A stretch of 64,000 nt of DNA from the NCBI RefSeq assembly GCF_003594875.1, contig NZ_QZEY01000009.1, positions 235,592 to 299,591 on the forward strand, in the 5' to 3' direction. This document shows positions 49,962-59,541 of the stretch, piece after piece. The number at the start of each line of letters is the position of its first letter. Position 1 is the stretch's first letter. Made by a program: the position numbers and the translations under genes. This DNA is from Bailinhaonella thermotolerans (GTDB taxonomy: Bacteria > Actinomycetota > Actinomycetes > Streptosporangiales > Streptosporangiaceae). The notes beneath the pieces were generated by a model. The model was not told the origin of the DNA. It made no database searches and saw only the letters and a program-made list of their open reading frames with translations.

Positions 49962-50095
49962 TGGACGGGCGGGCCGGGGCAGGAGGGCCGGGGCAAGGGG
50001 CCGGGGCAGGGGGCCGGGCCAGGGCAGGCGCGGCCGGGACGGGCGTGGCCGGGACAGGCGTGGCCGGAACGGGCGTGGCGGGGACGGGCGGCTCA
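49962..50095. repeat. Two consecutive GC-rich tandem repeat tracts
   Basis: About 49971-50016: three to four copies of a ~13-base unit like GGGCCGGGGCAGG. About 50020-50095: five copies of a 15-base unit like CGTGGCCGGGACGGG. Not coding; fills most of the gap before the next gene. Confidence 0.85.
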
Positions 50096-50134
50096 AGAGG
50101 GGCGCCCGAGCGCGCCCGGCTCAAGTGCGGCGGG

Positions 50135-51058
50135 TCAGGAGGGGCGGGCTCCGCCGTCGGCCGGGCCGATCCAGACGACGGAGTCGTACTCGGGGGTGGG
50201 CGAGATCTCGACCTGCAGTTCCCCGGCCTTGTCCGGGTCCACCGACAGGGTCACCTGGGCGACCGCCCGCCTGCCGGGCAGCAGCGCGCCGGTGGCCGGC
50301 TTCGTCGCGCCCCTGGCGTCGAAGATGTTCTCCGGCACCTGGCCCGCGGCGTCGCGCACGTGGGGCAGCGCCGCCAGGTCGTCGATCGCCTCGGCGCCGC
50401 CGTTCACGATCGTGATCCTCACCTGGACCGCGAGGTCGCCCTTCTCGTGTCCGATCGCGAACTCGTCCAGCTTGTACGGCCGGGGCTCGGACACGGTGAC
50501 CTTCACGCCGTCGTCGTACACGTGGGTCTGGCCGAACCGCAGCGGCTCGACCCGCTCGGGCGCCTCCCGGTTGGGCGGGGCCGTCGGCGTGACGTCCCGG
50601 CCGCGGGCCTCGGCCCCGGTCACGCGGTCGCGGTCGCCGGCGAGCGCCGTCACGGCCACGACCACGCTGAGGGCCGCCAGCATGAGGGCGAGACCACCGA
50701 GGCCGGTGCCCGTGAGGGCCATCCCCTTGTTCGAGGCGCGGCCCTTGCGAGCCTCGCCGTGGCCGACCAGGCCGAAGACCAGGGACGCCAGGCCGAGGAC
50801 CCCCGCCAGGCCGACCACGACCGGGAGCAGGACGACGAGCAGGATGACGGTCGGCGAGTCGAAGTCCAGGACGCCCATCAGCCAGAGCAGGAACGGGGCG
50901 AGCCCGAAGACCGTGCCGAATCCCCCGAGGACCACCGCGGCCACGCCGAAGCCGTCGCGCCGCCGGGGCGGGCCGGGCGGCGTCCCCGGCAGGCCGGGCG
51001 GCGCCCAGTACCCCCCGAGTTGCTGCGGGGCTTCGGGAGGCGGTACGGGCGTGGCCAT
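50135..51058 (-). CDS. DUF4190/DUF4352-type membrane protein
   Basis: A 307-residue protein. A Pro-rich N-terminus (1-35) is followed by two to three membrane helices in a DUF4190-like unit ('FGVAAVVLGGFGTVFGLAPF', 'VLGLASLVFGLVGHGEARKG', 'GTGLGGLALMLAALSVVVAV'). An extracellular domain of about 140 residues resembles DUF4352 ('VKVTVSEPRPYKLDEFAIG', 'VQVRITIVNGGAEAID'). This immunoglobulin-like domain is often on lipoproteins. Function unknown. Start ATG 51058. Confidence 0.8.
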   Translation of the reverse strand: MATPVPPPEAPQQLGGYWAPPGLPGTPPGPPRRRDGFGVAAVVLGGFGTVFGLAPFLLWLMGVLDFDSPTVILLVVLLPVVVGLAGVLGLASLVFGLVGHGEARKGRASNKGMALTGTGLGGLALMLAALSVVVAVTALAGDRDRVTGAEARGRDVTPTAPPNREAPERVEPLRFGQTHVYDDGVKVTVSEPRPYKLDEFAIGHEKGDLAVQVRITIVNGGAEAIDDLAALPHVRDAAGQVPENIFDARGATKPATGALLPGRRAVAQVTLSVDPDKAGELQVEISPTPEYDSVVWIGPADGGARPS

Positions 51059-51232
51059 GCGTCGTCCTAGTAAAGGGATTTAGATTGACAAATCACCATA
51101 TAGGGACGCGCGGAATGCTCCGACGCCGGAGGGAACGCCACCGACGACCGCGCCCGGCCCACGCCCGCCGCCGGCGACCACGGCCGCGAGGGCGAGAGGT
51201 CGTCCACAGGCCAGGACGTCGTCCACAGAACG

Positions 51233-51271
51233 CCGTACGGCTCGCGCCTGCGTGGGGCGCGAGCCGTACGG
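51233..51271 (-). terminator. Hairpin after ugd built from the GCGAGCCGTACGG word
   Basis: Perfect 15-base arms CCGTACGGCTCGCGC (51233-51247) and GCGCGAGCCGTACGG (51257-51271) around a 9-base loop, just past the stop of the leftward ugd gene. Confidence 0.8.
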
Positions 51272-51328
51272 TGTGGTCCTGGGCGGGCCTGGAAGGAGGT
51301 GAGAGGCCCAGGAGTGGGACGGGCCGGG

Positions 51329-52648
51329 TCAGGGGCGGCCGAGGGCCCGGTAGTGCCAGCCGGCGGCCCGCCACTGCTCGGAGTCGAGGGCGTTGCGGCC
51401 GTCGACGACGTTGCGGGTGCGGACGACGCGGCCCAGTTCCTCGGGGTCGAGGCGGACGAACTCGTCCCACTCGGTGAGGAGGAGCACGACGTTCGCGTCG
51501 CGGGCGGCGTCGAGGGCGGACTCTCCGTACTTCAGGTCCGGGCGGACGCGGCGCGCGTTGTGCATCGCGGCCGGGTCGTAGACCGTGACGGACGCGCCCT
51601 GGTCGCTGATGGTGGCGGCCACGTCCAGGGCGGGGCTGTCGCGGATGTCGTCGGAGTTCGGCTTGAACGCCGCCCCGAGCACGGCCACGGTGCACCCCTC
51701 GAAGGAGCCGCCGACCAGTTCACGAGCCAGATCCACCATGCGGGCGCGGCGCCGCATGTTGATCGCGTCCACCTCGCGGAGGAAGGAGAGCGCCTGGTCC
51801 ACACCCAGTTCACCGGCGCGCGCCATGAACGCGCGGATGTCCTTGGGCAGGCAGCCGCCACCGAACCCGAGCCCCGGGTTCAGGAAGCGCCCGCCGATCC
51901 GCTCGTCGTACGACAGCGCCAGCGAGAGCTGCTTGACGTCGGCGTGCGCGGCCTCGCAGACCTCGGCCATCGCGTTGATGAACGAGATCTTCGTGGCGAG
52001 GAAGGCGTTGGCCGCGGTCTTGACCAGCTCGGAGGTGGCGTAGTCGGTCACCACGAGCGGCACGCCCTCGCCCAGCATCGAGGCGTACACCTCGCGCATG
52101 ATCTTCTCGGCGCGCTCGGAGCGGACGCCCAGCACGATCCGGTCCGGGTGCAGCGTGTCCTGCACCGCGAACCCCTCGCGCAGGAACTCGGGGTTCCAGG
52201 CCAGGTCCACGCCCTCTCGGGCGGGCGCGAGCTTGACCAGGCGGTCGGCGAGGCGTTCCGCGGTGCCCACGGGGACGGTCGACTTGCCGACGACCAGGCA
52301 TTCGCGGACGAGCTGGGGCGCGAGGGCGTCCACGCACGCGTCCAGGTAGGACACGTCGGCGGCGAACTCACCGCGCTTCTGCGGCGTGCCCACGCAAATG
52401 AAGTGCACGTCGCCGAAGTCGGCGGCCTCTTCGTAGGAGGTGGTGAAGCGCAGACGGCCGGACTCAAGCCCACGGCGGAGGATCGGCTCCAGGCCGGGCT
52501 CGTGGAAGGGCAGATCCCCGTCGGACAGCCGGGCGATCTTCTCAGCGTCCACGTCGAGGCCGAGGACCTCGAACCCCAAGTCCGCCATGCACGCCGCGTG
52601 AGTCGCGCCCAGGTAGCCGGTCCCCAGTGCGGTGAGGCGGTATGGCAC
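51329..52648 (-). CDS. ugd: UDP-glucose 6-dehydrogenase
   Basis: A 439-residue NAD-dependent dehydrogenase: '[20 protein letters not shown]', '[12 protein letters not shown]', '[18 protein letters not shown]', '[13 protein letters not shown]', '[13 protein letters not shown]', the catalytic Cys in '[15 protein letters not shown]', and '[20 protein letters not shown]'. It oxidises UDP-glucose to UDP-glucuronic acid, a donor for acidic glycans. GTG start at 52648 with AAGGGAG five bases upstream. Divergent from an acyl-CoA dehydrogenase. Confidence 0.93.
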   Translation of the reverse strand: MPYRLTALGTGYLGATHAACMADLGFEVLGLDVDAEKIARLSDGDLPFHEPGLEPILRRGLESGRLRFTTSYEEAADFGDVHFICVGTPQKRGEFAADVSYLDACVDALAPQLVRECLVVGKSTVPVGTAERLADRLVKLAPAREGVDLAWNPEFLREGFAVQDTLHPDRIVLGVRSERAEKIMREVYASMLGEGVPLVVTDYATSELVKTAANAFLATKISFINAMAEVCEAAHADVKQLSLALSYDERIGGRFLNPGLGFGGGCLPKDIRAFMARAGELGVDQALSFLREVDAINMRRRARMVDLARELVGGSFEGCTVAVLGAAFKPNSDDIRDSPALDVAATISDQGASVTVYDPAAMHNARRVRPDLKYGESALDAARDANVVLLLTEWDEFVRLDPEELGRVVRTRNVVDGRNALDSEQWRAAGWHYRALGRP

Positions 52649-52803
52649 GGAATCTCCCTTCTGCTTTCACTGCGTCCGACGCTACCTACCGTCCGCGATG
52701 GGCCGAGGTACGGGGGTAGGTCGCCGTGGCATGGTACCGGCACCCTCCGGCGTGCCTCTGAGACCGGCCCGTACCCTGGCGTTTCGCATCTGCTCGGACG
52801 TCC

Positions 52804-52809
52804 TACGAT
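52804..52809 (+). promoter_or_regulatory. Leaderless -10 box for the acyl-CoA dehydrogenase
   Basis: TACGAT with seven bases before the ATG at 52817; no Shine-Dalgarno site. Confidence 0.5.
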
Positions 52810-52816
52810 TCTGAGT

Positions 52817-53980
52817 ATGAGCTTCCCTCTCTATGCCCCCGCCGAGGAGCATGACCTGCTCCGAGAGACAGTCCGCGCTCTCGCCGACGACAAGATCGCG
52901 CCTCGCGCGGCCGAGGTCGACGAGACCGGAGAGTTCCCCTTCGACGTCCTGAAGGCGCTGACGGACGCGGACCTGCACGCCGTGCACATCCCCGAGGCGT
53001 ACGGCGGCGCCGGGGCCGACGCGCTGGCGACCGTGATCGTGATCGAGGAGGTGGCGCGCGCGTGCGCCTCGTCCTCCCTCATCCCGGCGGTGAACAAGCT
53101 GGGCACGGTCCCGCTGCTGCTGTCCGGCTCCGAGGAGCTCAAGCGGCGCTACCTGTCCGCGGTGGCGCGCGGTGAGGGCATGTTCTCCTACGCCCTCTCC
53201 GAGCCCGAGGCCGGCTCGGACGCCGCCGCCATGCGCACCACCGCGGTCCGCGACGGCGACGGATACGTCCTCAACGGCACCAAGCGCTGGATCACCAACG
53301 CGGGCGTGTCCGAGTACTACATGGTGATGGCCGTCACCGACCCCTCGGCCGGCGCCCGCGGCATCTCCGCGTTCGTCGTCGAGAAGGGCGACGAGGGCTT
53401 CAGCGTGGGCGCCAAGGAGAAGAAGCTCGGCATCAAGGGCTCCCCCACCTGCGAGCTCTACTTCGACAACTGCCGCATCCCGGCCGACCGCCTGATCGGC
53501 GAGGAGGGCACCGGCTTCAAGACCGCGCTCGCCACCCTCGACCACACCCGCATCACGATCGCGGCCCAGGCCCTCGGCATCGCCCAGGGCGCCCTCGACT
53601 ACGCCCTCGGCTACGTCAAGGAGCGCAAGCAGTTCGGCAAGCCCATCGCCGAGTTCCAGGGCCTCCAGTTCATGATCGCCGACATGGCCATGAAGCTGGA
53701 GGCGGCCCGCCAGCTCACCTACGCCGCCGCGGCCAAGTCCGAGGCCGCCATGCACGGTGAGAAGGTCAAGGACCTGACCTTCTTCTCCTCCGCGGCCAAG
53801 ACGGCGGCCAGCGACGCCGCCATGGAGATCACCACCGACGCCGTCCAGCTCCTCGGCGGCTACGGCTACACCCGCGACTACCCGGTCGAGCGCATGATGC
53901 GCGACGCCAAGATCACCCAGATCTACGAGGGCACCAACCAGATCCAGCGCATGGTCATGGCCCGCCAGCTCCTCAAGTAA
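52817..53980 (+). CDS. Acyl-CoA dehydrogenase
   Basis: A 387-residue FAD enzyme. Signatures: '[20 protein letters not shown]', '[19 protein letters not shown]', '[20 protein letters not shown]', '[20 protein letters not shown]' and the catalytic-Glu region '[13 protein letters not shown]'. It oxidises a short or branched acyl-CoA with transfer to electron-transfer flavoprotein. It lies among polymer and purine genes as in other actinomycetes, without an obvious functional link. Ends in a strong terminator. Confidence 0.95.
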   Translation: MSFPLYAPAEEHDLLRETVRALADDKIAPRAAEVDETGEFPFDVLKALTDADLHAVHIPEAYGGAGADALATVIVIEEVARACASSSLIPAVNKLGTVPLLLSGSEELKRRYLSAVARGEGMFSYALSEPEAGSDAAAMRTTAVRDGDGYVLNGTKRWITNAGVSEYYMVMAVTDPSAGARGISAFVVEKGDEGFSVGAKEKKLGIKGSPTCELYFDNCRIPADRLIGEEGTGFKTALATLDHTRITIAAQALGIAQGALDYALGYVKERKQFGKPIAEFQGLQFMIADMAMKLEAARQLTYAAAAKSEAAMHGEKVKDLTFFSSAAKTAASDAAMEITTDAVQLLGGYGYTRDYPVERMMRDAKITQIYEGTNQIQRMVMARQLLK

Positions 53981-53991
53981 CCCCGAAGCGG

Positions 53992-54021
53992 AAGAACCCG
54001 GGCCGACGGCACCGGGTTCTT
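53992..54021 (+). terminator. Terminator after the acyl-CoA dehydrogenase
   Basis: AAGAACCCGG (53992-54001) and CCGGGTTCTT (54012-54021) with a 10-base loop, 12 bases after the stop. Confidence 0.8.
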
Positions 54022-54079
54022 CTCGTTCACGACGTCGCGCGGCCACGGCCCGCCCGGGGCCGCCCTCACCCGGGCCGGA

Positions 54080-54130
54080 GCGGCTCCCCGCGGCTCTCTG
54101 CGGCTCCCCTGCGGCTCTCTGCGGCCTCCG
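54080..54130. repeat. Intergenic tandem repeat
   Basis: Four to five imperfect ~10- to 12-base units of GCGGCTCTCT / GCGGCTCCCCT type between the terminator and the 3' end of purE. Confidence 0.8.
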
Positions 54131-54143
54131 GGAGAAGCGCGGG

Positions 54144-54653
54144 TCAGTGGTTGAGGGTCGCGGCTTCGGTGCGGAGGCGGGCGCCCTTGGCGTACGCCTG
54201 GGCCTTGAGGTCCTGCTGGAACTTCTCCATGCGGGCGCGCAGGGCCTCGTCGGCCGCGGCGAGGATGCGTACGGCCAGGAGGCCGGCGTTGCGGGCGCCG
54301 CCGACGGCCACCGTGGCCACGGGGACGCCCGCGGGCATCTGGACGATGGACAGGAGGCTGTCCATGCCGTCGAGGTACTTCAGGGGGACCGGGACGCCGA
54401 TCACCGGGAGGGGGGTGACCGACGCCAGCATGCCGGGGAGGTGGGCGGCGCCGCCCGCGCCCGCGATGATCGCGCGCAGGCCGCGGGAGGCCGCGCGCTT
54501 GCCGTACTCGATCATCTCCTCGGGCATCCGGTGGGCGGAGACCACGTCGGCCTCGAAGGGGACCTCGAACTCCGACAGCGCCTCGGCGGCGGCCTTCATC
54601 ACCGGCCAGTCGGAGTCGCTGCCCATGACGATGCCGACGAGCGGGTTACTCAT
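54144..54653 (-). CDS. purE: 5-(carboxyamino)imidazole ribonucleotide mutase
   Basis: A 169-residue class I PurE: '[20 protein letters not shown]', 'SAHRMPEEM', '[17 protein letters not shown]', '[10 protein letters not shown]', '[16 protein letters not shown]'. The conserved His in 'SAHR' is the catalytic residue. It converts N5-CAIR to CAIR in purine synthesis, following PurK. Overlaps purK by 8 bases, so they are one operon. Full length. Confidence 0.97.
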   Translation of the reverse strand: MSNPLVGIVMGSDSDWPVMKAAAEALSEFEVPFEADVVSAHRMPEEMIEYGKRAASRGLRAIIAGAGGAAHLPGMLASVTPLPVIGVPVPLKYLDGMDSLLSIVQMPAGVPVATVAVGGARNAGLLAVRILAAADEALRARMEKFQQDLKAQAYAKGARLRTEAATLNH

Positions 54654-55800
54654 CGATGACTCCTGCGAGGTAGTCGGCGGCGTGGCGGGCGCGGTCGCGG
54701 ACGTGGGCGAGCCGGGTGCCGAGCGCCGTGGTGTGGCCGATCTTGCGGCCGGGGCGCACGTCCTTGCCGTAGAAGTGGACCTTGACGGCGGGGTCGTGGG
54801 CCATGACGTGCAGGTAGCGGGGGTAGACCGAGGGCTCCGTGCCGCCGAGGACGTTGGCCATGACCACGTGGGGGGCGGTGGGGGCGGGGCTGCCCAGGGG
54901 GAGGTCGAGGATCGCGCGCAGGTGCTGCTCGAACTGGGACGTCCGCGCGCCCTCGATCGTCCAGTGGCCGCTGTTGTGCGGGCGCATCGCCAGCTCGTTG
55001 ACCAGGACGCCGTCCGGGGTCTCGAACATCTCGACCGCGAGGAGGCCGGTCACGCCCAGCCGGGTGGCGATGTCGAGGGCCACCCGCTGGGCCTTGGCGG
55101 CGTCGGCCGGGTCCAGGTCCGGCGCGGGCGCCAGGACCTCGGTGCAGATGCCGTTCTCCTGGACGGTCTCGACTACCGGGTAGCAGACGCCCTGGCCGTG
55201 CGGGCTCCGGGCGACCAGGACCGCGATCTCGCGGGTGAACCGGACGCACGCCTCCGCCATCAGCGGGACGGTGACCTCGGACATGACGGCCGCCGCCTCC
55301 TCCGCGGACCCGACGACCCAGACGCCCCGGCCGTCGTATCCGCCGCGCACGGCCTTGAGCACGACAGGCCAGCCGTGCTCGTCGCCGAACGACGTCACGT
55401 CGGACGGCTCCGAGACGCGCCGCCACGGCGGGCACGGGGCGCCGATCTCCGTCAGGCGTTCGCGCATCGCGGCCTTGTCCTGGGCGTACAGCAGGGCGGC
55501 GCTGCCTGGGTGCACGGCGACGCCGGCCTCCTCCAGGGCGCGGATGTGCTCGGTGGGCACGTGCTCGTGGTCGAACGTCACCACGTCGCAGCCCTTGGCG
55601 AACGCCAGCAGGTCGGGCAGGCTGCGGTGGTCTCCCACCGGCGCGTCGGACACCACCTTGGCCGCGCTGTCGCCGGGATCGCTCGCGAGCACGCGCAACT
55701 CGACACCGAGGGCGATCGCGGCCTGCTGCGTCATGCGCGCGAGCTGGCCGCCGCCGACCATGCCGACAACGGGCATTCCACTGGTCGTGGGCTTCCTCAC
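54646..55800 (-). CDS. purK: N5-carboxyaminoimidazole ribonucleotide synthase
   Basis: A 384-residue ATP-grasp enzyme: '[20 protein letters not shown]', '[13 protein letters not shown]', '[19 protein letters not shown]', '[20 protein letters not shown]'-type C-terminal metal site (here '[19 protein letters not shown]'). It carboxylates AIR using ATP and bicarbonate. The GTG at 55800 is preferred over longer openings because a TAGGGT box lies eight bases upstream and the purK family begins near residue 10. Confidence 0.95.
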   Translation of the reverse strand: MRKPTTSGMPVVGMVGGGQLARMTQQAAIALGVELRVLASDPGDSAAKVVSDAPVGDHRSLPDLLAFAKGCDVVTFDHEHVPTEHIRALEEAGVAVHPGSAALLYAQDKAAMRERLTEIGAPCPPWRRVSEPSDVTSFGDEHGWPVVLKAVRGGYDGRGVWVVGSAEEAAAVMSEVTVPLMAEACVRFTREIAVLVARSPHGQGVCYPVVETVQENGICTEVLAPAPDLDPADAAKAQRVALDIATRLGVTGLLAVEMFETPDGVLVNELAMRPHNSGHWTIEGARTSQFEQHLRAILDLPLGSPAPTAPHVVMANVLGGTEPSVYPRYLHVMAHDPAVKVHFYGKDVRPGRKIGHTTALGTRLAHVRDRARHAADYLAGVIDE

Positions 55801-55808
55801 GTCCGCAA

Positions 55809-55814
55809 ACCCTA
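55809..55814 (-). promoter_or_regulatory. Leaderless -10 box for purK-purE
   Basis: TAGGGT on the minus strand, eight bases before the GTG at 55800; no Shine-Dalgarno site. Confidence 0.45.
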
Positions 55815-55896
55815 CTGGACGCCCGCCCGTGACCGGATCCGGACCACCCCTCGCGGCCCTCGATCCGCCCGCCGCGCGCGTGACCACGCGATCGCG

Positions 55897-55975
55897 CCCG
55901 GCGGGCGGCCCGTCCGAGGTCCCGGCGGGCGGGCCGTCCAGGTCCCGGCGGGCGGGCCGTCCGAGGTCCCGGCCG
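55897..55975. repeat. 24-bp intergenic tandem repeat
   Basis: Units at 55897-55920, 55921-55943 and 55944-55967 are nearly identical (one base deleted in the second), with a decaying fourth copy. Located upstream of purK and downstream of the lipoprotein gene. Confidence 0.9.
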
Positions 55976-56004
55976 AGGGGCCGGATCGCGGGATCGAGCG
56001 GGCG

Positions 56005-56943
56005 TCAGCCGGTGGTGATCGCGGTGAGGGTACGGCGCATCGCGACCGTGGTGAGGTTCCCCTCCTGGTCCACACGGGTGACCAGGAACAGCAGCTCCTG
56101 GCCGGTCAGGGCACGCGGCGCCGCCGCCTCGCCGGTGAACGCCTCGCGGTCGGCCTCGCCGTACAGCGGTTTGGCGAGCTTGCCGCCGCCCGCCGAACGC
56201 TGCTGGAAGGTGAGTTCCAGGGTGTGGAAGACCAGGGCCCCGGAGGACGGGAGCAGGATGGAGTACGCGGGGGCGGTGCTGAGCTTGATCTCCGGCTGGA
56301 GGATGTCCGGGCGGGCCCGCTTGGGGCGCTCGGCGAACTCGCGGCGCAGCTCGCGGATCGGGTCGCCCGCCGGGAAGCGCTCCGCTCCCACTCCCGCCAG
56401 ATCCGCGACGTAGGTGATGTGGCGTTGCGGGGCCAGCTCCACCTCGATCGCCTCGGTCGGGGCCGGACGCACCTCGGCGTCGGCCGGGAGGGCGGGGGCC
56501 TCGCCGCGCAGGGGCACCGGGCCGAGCGCGAGCCGCCAGCCGGCGTCCTCGCGGACCAGGAGGAAGTACGCCCCTCCGGCGCGGGCCGCGAACCACGGGC
56601 GGGCGCCGGGCGGGTTGGGCAGGTAGAACTCGGGCCTGGAGAGGTCGGCGTCGCCGAACGGGTTCCGCACGGCCTCGCACTCGGCGGCGGCGACGGCCTC
56701 CGCCCCGGTCGTCAGCGAGGCGATCTCGGCGCAGTCGCGGTCCTTCCAGGCGGCGGCGAGCCGCGGCACCAGCTCGAACGCCTGCTCGGCCGTGGCGCGC
56801 CCGACGGGCTCGGCCTCGCTCGCGCTCGGGCCGCGCGGCTCGGGGGTGGCGGTCAGGCCGTCCGGCCCGCGGTCGGCGCAGGCCGTCAGCAGCACGGCCG
56901 AACTCAGGACGAGTGCGAGGGGGATCAGACGCGGCACTGTCAC
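56005..56943 (-). CDS. Putative lipoprotein of unknown function
   Basis: A 312-residue exported protein. The signal peptide 'VPRLIPLALVLSSAVLLTAC' ends in a lipobox (LTAC) with Cys about residue 22. A Pro/Glu-rich spacer follows, then an alpha/beta region without recognised motif ('LVREDAGWRLALGPVPLRGE', 'FHTLELTFQQRSAGGGKLA', 'LLFLVTRVDQEGNLTTVA'). GTG start at 56943. Homologues are probably actinobacterial surface proteins, but the role is unknown. Confidence 0.78.
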   Translation of the reverse strand: MTVPRLIPLALVLSSAVLLTACADRGPDGLTATPEPRGPSASEAEPVGRATAEQAFELVPRLAAAWKDRDCAEIASLTTGAEAVAAAECEAVRNPFGDADLSRPEFYLPNPPGARPWFAARAGGAYFLLVREDAGWRLALGPVPLRGEAPALPADAEVRPAPTEAIEVELAPQRHITYVADLAGVGAERFPAGDPIRELRREFAERPKRARPDILQPEIKLSTAPAYSILLPSSGALVFHTLELTFQQRSAGGGKLAKPLYGEADREAFTGEAAAPRALTGQELLFLVTRVDQEGNLTTVAMRRTLTAITTG

Positions 56944-57294
56944 CCACCTACGAGTCGGGCAAGCGATTTGCGCGGAATGCCGGATCGAAAGCCTAGCGCT
57001 TGCTCAATTCCGGCGTCACCCCGTGGTAACCCCTCACGGACCCCCCGGCCGGACCTCCGACCGACTCCGACCGCATCCCGACCGACTCCCGGCCGCATCC
57101 CGACCGACTCCCGATCGACCCCCGACCGACTCCCGGCCGCATCCCGACCGACTCCCCGACCGGACTCCCCGGGCGAGAGCCCTCGCCCGGGGAGTCCACG
57201 CGGCGGCGTGCCGGGCGGAAGCGACATACCGGCAGAAGGGATCGCACCGGAAGGAGGCGACCCGCCGGAAGGAAGGGAAGTGCCGCGAGGAAGG
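56944..57294. repeat. Intergenic region: ~24-bp tandem repeats then a strong terminator
   Basis: About 57056-57160 holds four to five imperfect copies of a ~24-base unit with CCGACCGACTCCCGGCCGC. The rest up to 57294 has no credible gene. Confidence 0.8.
57162..57197 (-). terminator. Terminator for the second acyl-CoA dehydrogenase
   Basis: Perfect 16-base arms GGACTCCCCGGGCGAG (57162-57177) and its complement (57182-57197) around a 4-base loop, about 100 bases beyond the stop of the leftward gene. Confidence 0.75.
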
Positions 57295-58443
57295 TCAGAG
57301 GCCGAGTTCGCGGGCGATGAGCATGCGCTGGACCTCGCTCGTGCCCTCCCCGATCTCCAGGATCTTGCTGTCGCGCCAGTGACGGGCGACGGGGAACTCG
57401 TTCATGAAGCCGTAGCCGCCGTGGATCTGGGTGGCCTCGCGGGCGTTGTCCACCGCGGCCTCGGAGGAGTAGAGCTTGGCGATCGCCGCCTCCTTCTTGA
57501 ACGGCTCGCCGCGCAGCATCTTCTCCGCCGCCCGGTAGTACGCCAGCCGCGACATGTGGGCCTTCATCTCCATGTCGGCGATCTTGAAGGCGATCGCCTG
57601 GTTCGACCCGATGGGCCGGCCGAACGCGTGCCGCTCCTTGGCGTACTTCACGCACTCGTCCACGCACGCCTGCGCGAGCCCGGTGGCCAGCGCGGCGATC
57701 GCGATGCGGCCCTCGTCCAGGATCGACAGGAAGTTGGCGTATCCCCGGCCGCGCCGCCCGAGCAGGTTCGCGGACGGCACGCGCACGTCGGTGAACGTGA
57801 TCTCGTGGGTGTCCGAGGCGTGCCAGCCGACCTTGGAGTAGTCCTTGGCGACCGCGAACCCCTCGGTCGGCACCGGGACCATGATCGAGGAGATCTCCTT
57901 GCGGCCGTCCGACTCCCCGGTCACGGCGGTCACGGTGACCAGGCGGGTAATGTTGGTGCCGGAGTTGGTGATGAACGACTTCGTGCCGTTGATCACCCAC
58001 TCGTCGCCGTCGAGCACGGCCCTCGTCGCCGTCGCGCCCGCGTCGGACCCGCCACCGGGTTCGGTCAGGCCGAACGCGCCGAGCGCCTCGCCCGAGGCCA
58101 GCCGCGGAAGCCATTCGCGGCGCTGCTCCTCCGTGCCGAACCTGTAGACCGGCATCGCGCCCAGCGAGACGCCCGCCTCCAGGGTGATGGCCACCGACGA
58201 GTCCGCTCTGGCCAGTTCCTCGATGGCCAGGCACAGGGCGAAGTAGTCGCCGCCCATGCCGCCGTACTCTTCAGGGAAGGGAAGTCCGAAAAGTCCCATC
58301 TCGGCCATCTGCCGGACGATGTCGTAAGGGAACTCCTTACGCTCGTCATACTCCGCCGCCCGCGGGGCGACGACTTCTCTGGCGAACTGCTCGACGGTCT
58401 TGCGGAGGGCCTCGAGCTCGTCGCTCAGCCGGTAGTCCAACAC
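57295..58443 (-). CDS. Acyl-CoA dehydrogenase
   Basis: A 382-residue FAD enzyme: 'FGLTEPGGGSDAGATATRAV', 'SFITNSGTNITRLVTVTAV', 'KERHAFGRPIGSNQAIAFKI', 'QIHGGYGFMNEFPVARHWRD' and 'LEIGEGTSEVQRMLIARELG' (catalytic Glu region). GTG at 58443 is chosen because GAGGTGG lies five bases upstream and the family begins there; the longer frame is unsupported. It is a paralogue of the gene at 52817. Both probably act in fatty or branched-chain acyl-CoA oxidation. Confidence 0.94.
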   Translation of the reverse strand: MLDYRLSDELEALRKTVEQFAREVVAPRAAEYDERKEFPYDIVRQMAEMGLFGLPFPEEYGGMGGDYFALCLAIEELARADSSVAITLEAGVSLGAMPVYRFGTEEQRREWLPRLASGEALGAFGLTEPGGGSDAGATATRAVLDGDEWVINGTKSFITNSGTNITRLVTVTAVTGESDGRKEISSIMVPVPTEGFAVAKDYSKVGWHASDTHEITFTDVRVPSANLLGRRGRGYANFLSILDEGRIAIAALATGLAQACVDECVKYAKERHAFGRPIGSNQAIAFKIADMEMKAHMSRLAYYRAAEKMLRGEPFKKEAAIAKLYSSEAAVDNAREATQIHGGYGFMNEFPVARHWRDSKILEIGEGTSEVQRMLIARELGL

Positions 58444-58649
58444 CCTGCCACCTCGATCGATTGTCTTATGGAACAACTTCCCGTCACGCTCGGCGCCAAT
58501 ACGCGGGTTCTCGCGCGGCACCCGGGAACAGGCTGGCAGACTCATGGTGCCCTAGCGGCGGAATATGGTGCCAGTTTGGGAATACGACCGATTCGCCCGG
58601 GCATGTCGACGGGACCCGCCCGACCCAGCCGGAAGGAAGACGCGAGCTC

Positions 58650-59252
58650 GTGAAGATAGTGCAACGCCTCTACCAGAGGTTCACGGCCCTCGTGCACGAG
58701 CTGGCCAAGTTCGGCGTGGTCGGCGCGCTCGCCTTCGTGATCACGTGGGGGGTGACCAACCTCCTCCACTACGTGGTCGGCCTCGGCCCGCTGACCTCGA
58801 ACGTCTTCGCGACCGTGATCGCCGCCACCTTCGCGTACTTCGGCAACCGCTTCTGGACCTGGCGCCACCGCGAGAAGACCGGGCTGGCGCGGGAGTACTT
58901 CCTGTTCTTCGTCTTCAACGGCATCGGCCTGCTGATCACGCTGCTGTTCCTGGGCTTCCGGTCCTACACCCTGAAGCTGGACGACCCGCTGAGCTACCAG
59001 ATCGCGTTCTTCCTGGGCACGGCCGTGGCGACGCTGTTCCGCTTCTGGTCCTACAAGAAGTGGGTGTTCCTCCCGCCGGACCTGCCCCCCGTGGACCCGC
59101 ACACCGGCCTGCCCGAGCCGATCGAGACGTACGAGGCCGCCTCGCCCACCGCGCGCGACCCCCTCGGCGGCACCGTCCCGTTCGAGCCCCGGCCCAACAA
59201 CTCGCGCAACGGCAACCGCCCCCACGTGGAGAAGCCCAACCCGCGCTCCTGA
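58650..59252 (+). CDS. GtrA-family membrane protein
   Basis: A 200-residue protein with four helices: 'LAKFGVVGALAFVITWGVTN', 'LTSNVFATVIAATFAYFGNR', 'EYFLFFVFNGIGLLITLLFL', 'YQIAFFLGTAVATLFRFWSY', the last followed by 'KKWVF'. These match GtrA, thought to move or present polyprenyl-phosphate-linked sugars across the membrane. The C-terminal ~50 residues are hydrophilic and Pro-rich. GTG start with GGAAGG upstream. A possible flippase for the GT2/GT-C pair elsewhere in the window, by inference. Confidence 0.9.
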   Translation: MKIVQRLYQRFTALVHELAKFGVVGALAFVITWGVTNLLHYVVGLGPLTSNVFATVIAATFAYFGNRFWTWRHREKTGLAREYFLFFVFNGIGLLITLLFLGFRSYTLKLDDPLSYQIAFFLGTAVATLFRFWSYKKWVFLPPDLPPVDPHTGLPEPIETYEAASPTARDPLGGTVPFEPRPNNSRNGNRPHVEKPNPRS

Positions 59253-59264
59253 GGCCCGCGTCAC

Positions 59265-59296
59265 GAAGGGGTACGGCGACGTCGCCGTACCCCTTC
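59265..59296 (+). terminator. 32-bp perfect palindrome after gtrA
   Basis: Arms GAAGGGGTACGGCGAC and GTCGCCGTACCCCTTC adjoin with no spacer, so the hairpin loop must come from the stem itself. It starts 13 bases after the GtrA stop. Confidence 0.8.
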
Positions 59297-59377
59297 TTCG
59301 CGCCCGCACCCGCGCCCGCCCCCGGCTCCGCCCCCGCCCGCCCCCGGCCCTGCCCGTCCCCGAACGCCCGGCCCCGG

Positions 59378-59510
59378 GCGCCCCGCCGTACAGCCCGGAC
59401 ACCCCGCCCCGCCGTACAGCCCGGACACCCCCGGCCCGCCGTACGCCCCGGACGCCCCCGCCCTGCCGTACGCCCGGCCCTCGCACCGCCTGCCGGACGC
59501 CCTGCCGTAC
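59378..59510. repeat. Intergenic ~25-bp tandem repeat
   Basis: Four to five imperfect copies of a unit with CGCCGTACAGCCCGGACACC, between two convergent genes. Copies carry the frequent CCGTACG word of this genome. Confidence 0.8.
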
Positions 59511-59541
59511 GCCCTGGGAGGCGGTACGGCGGGGCGGGGCG

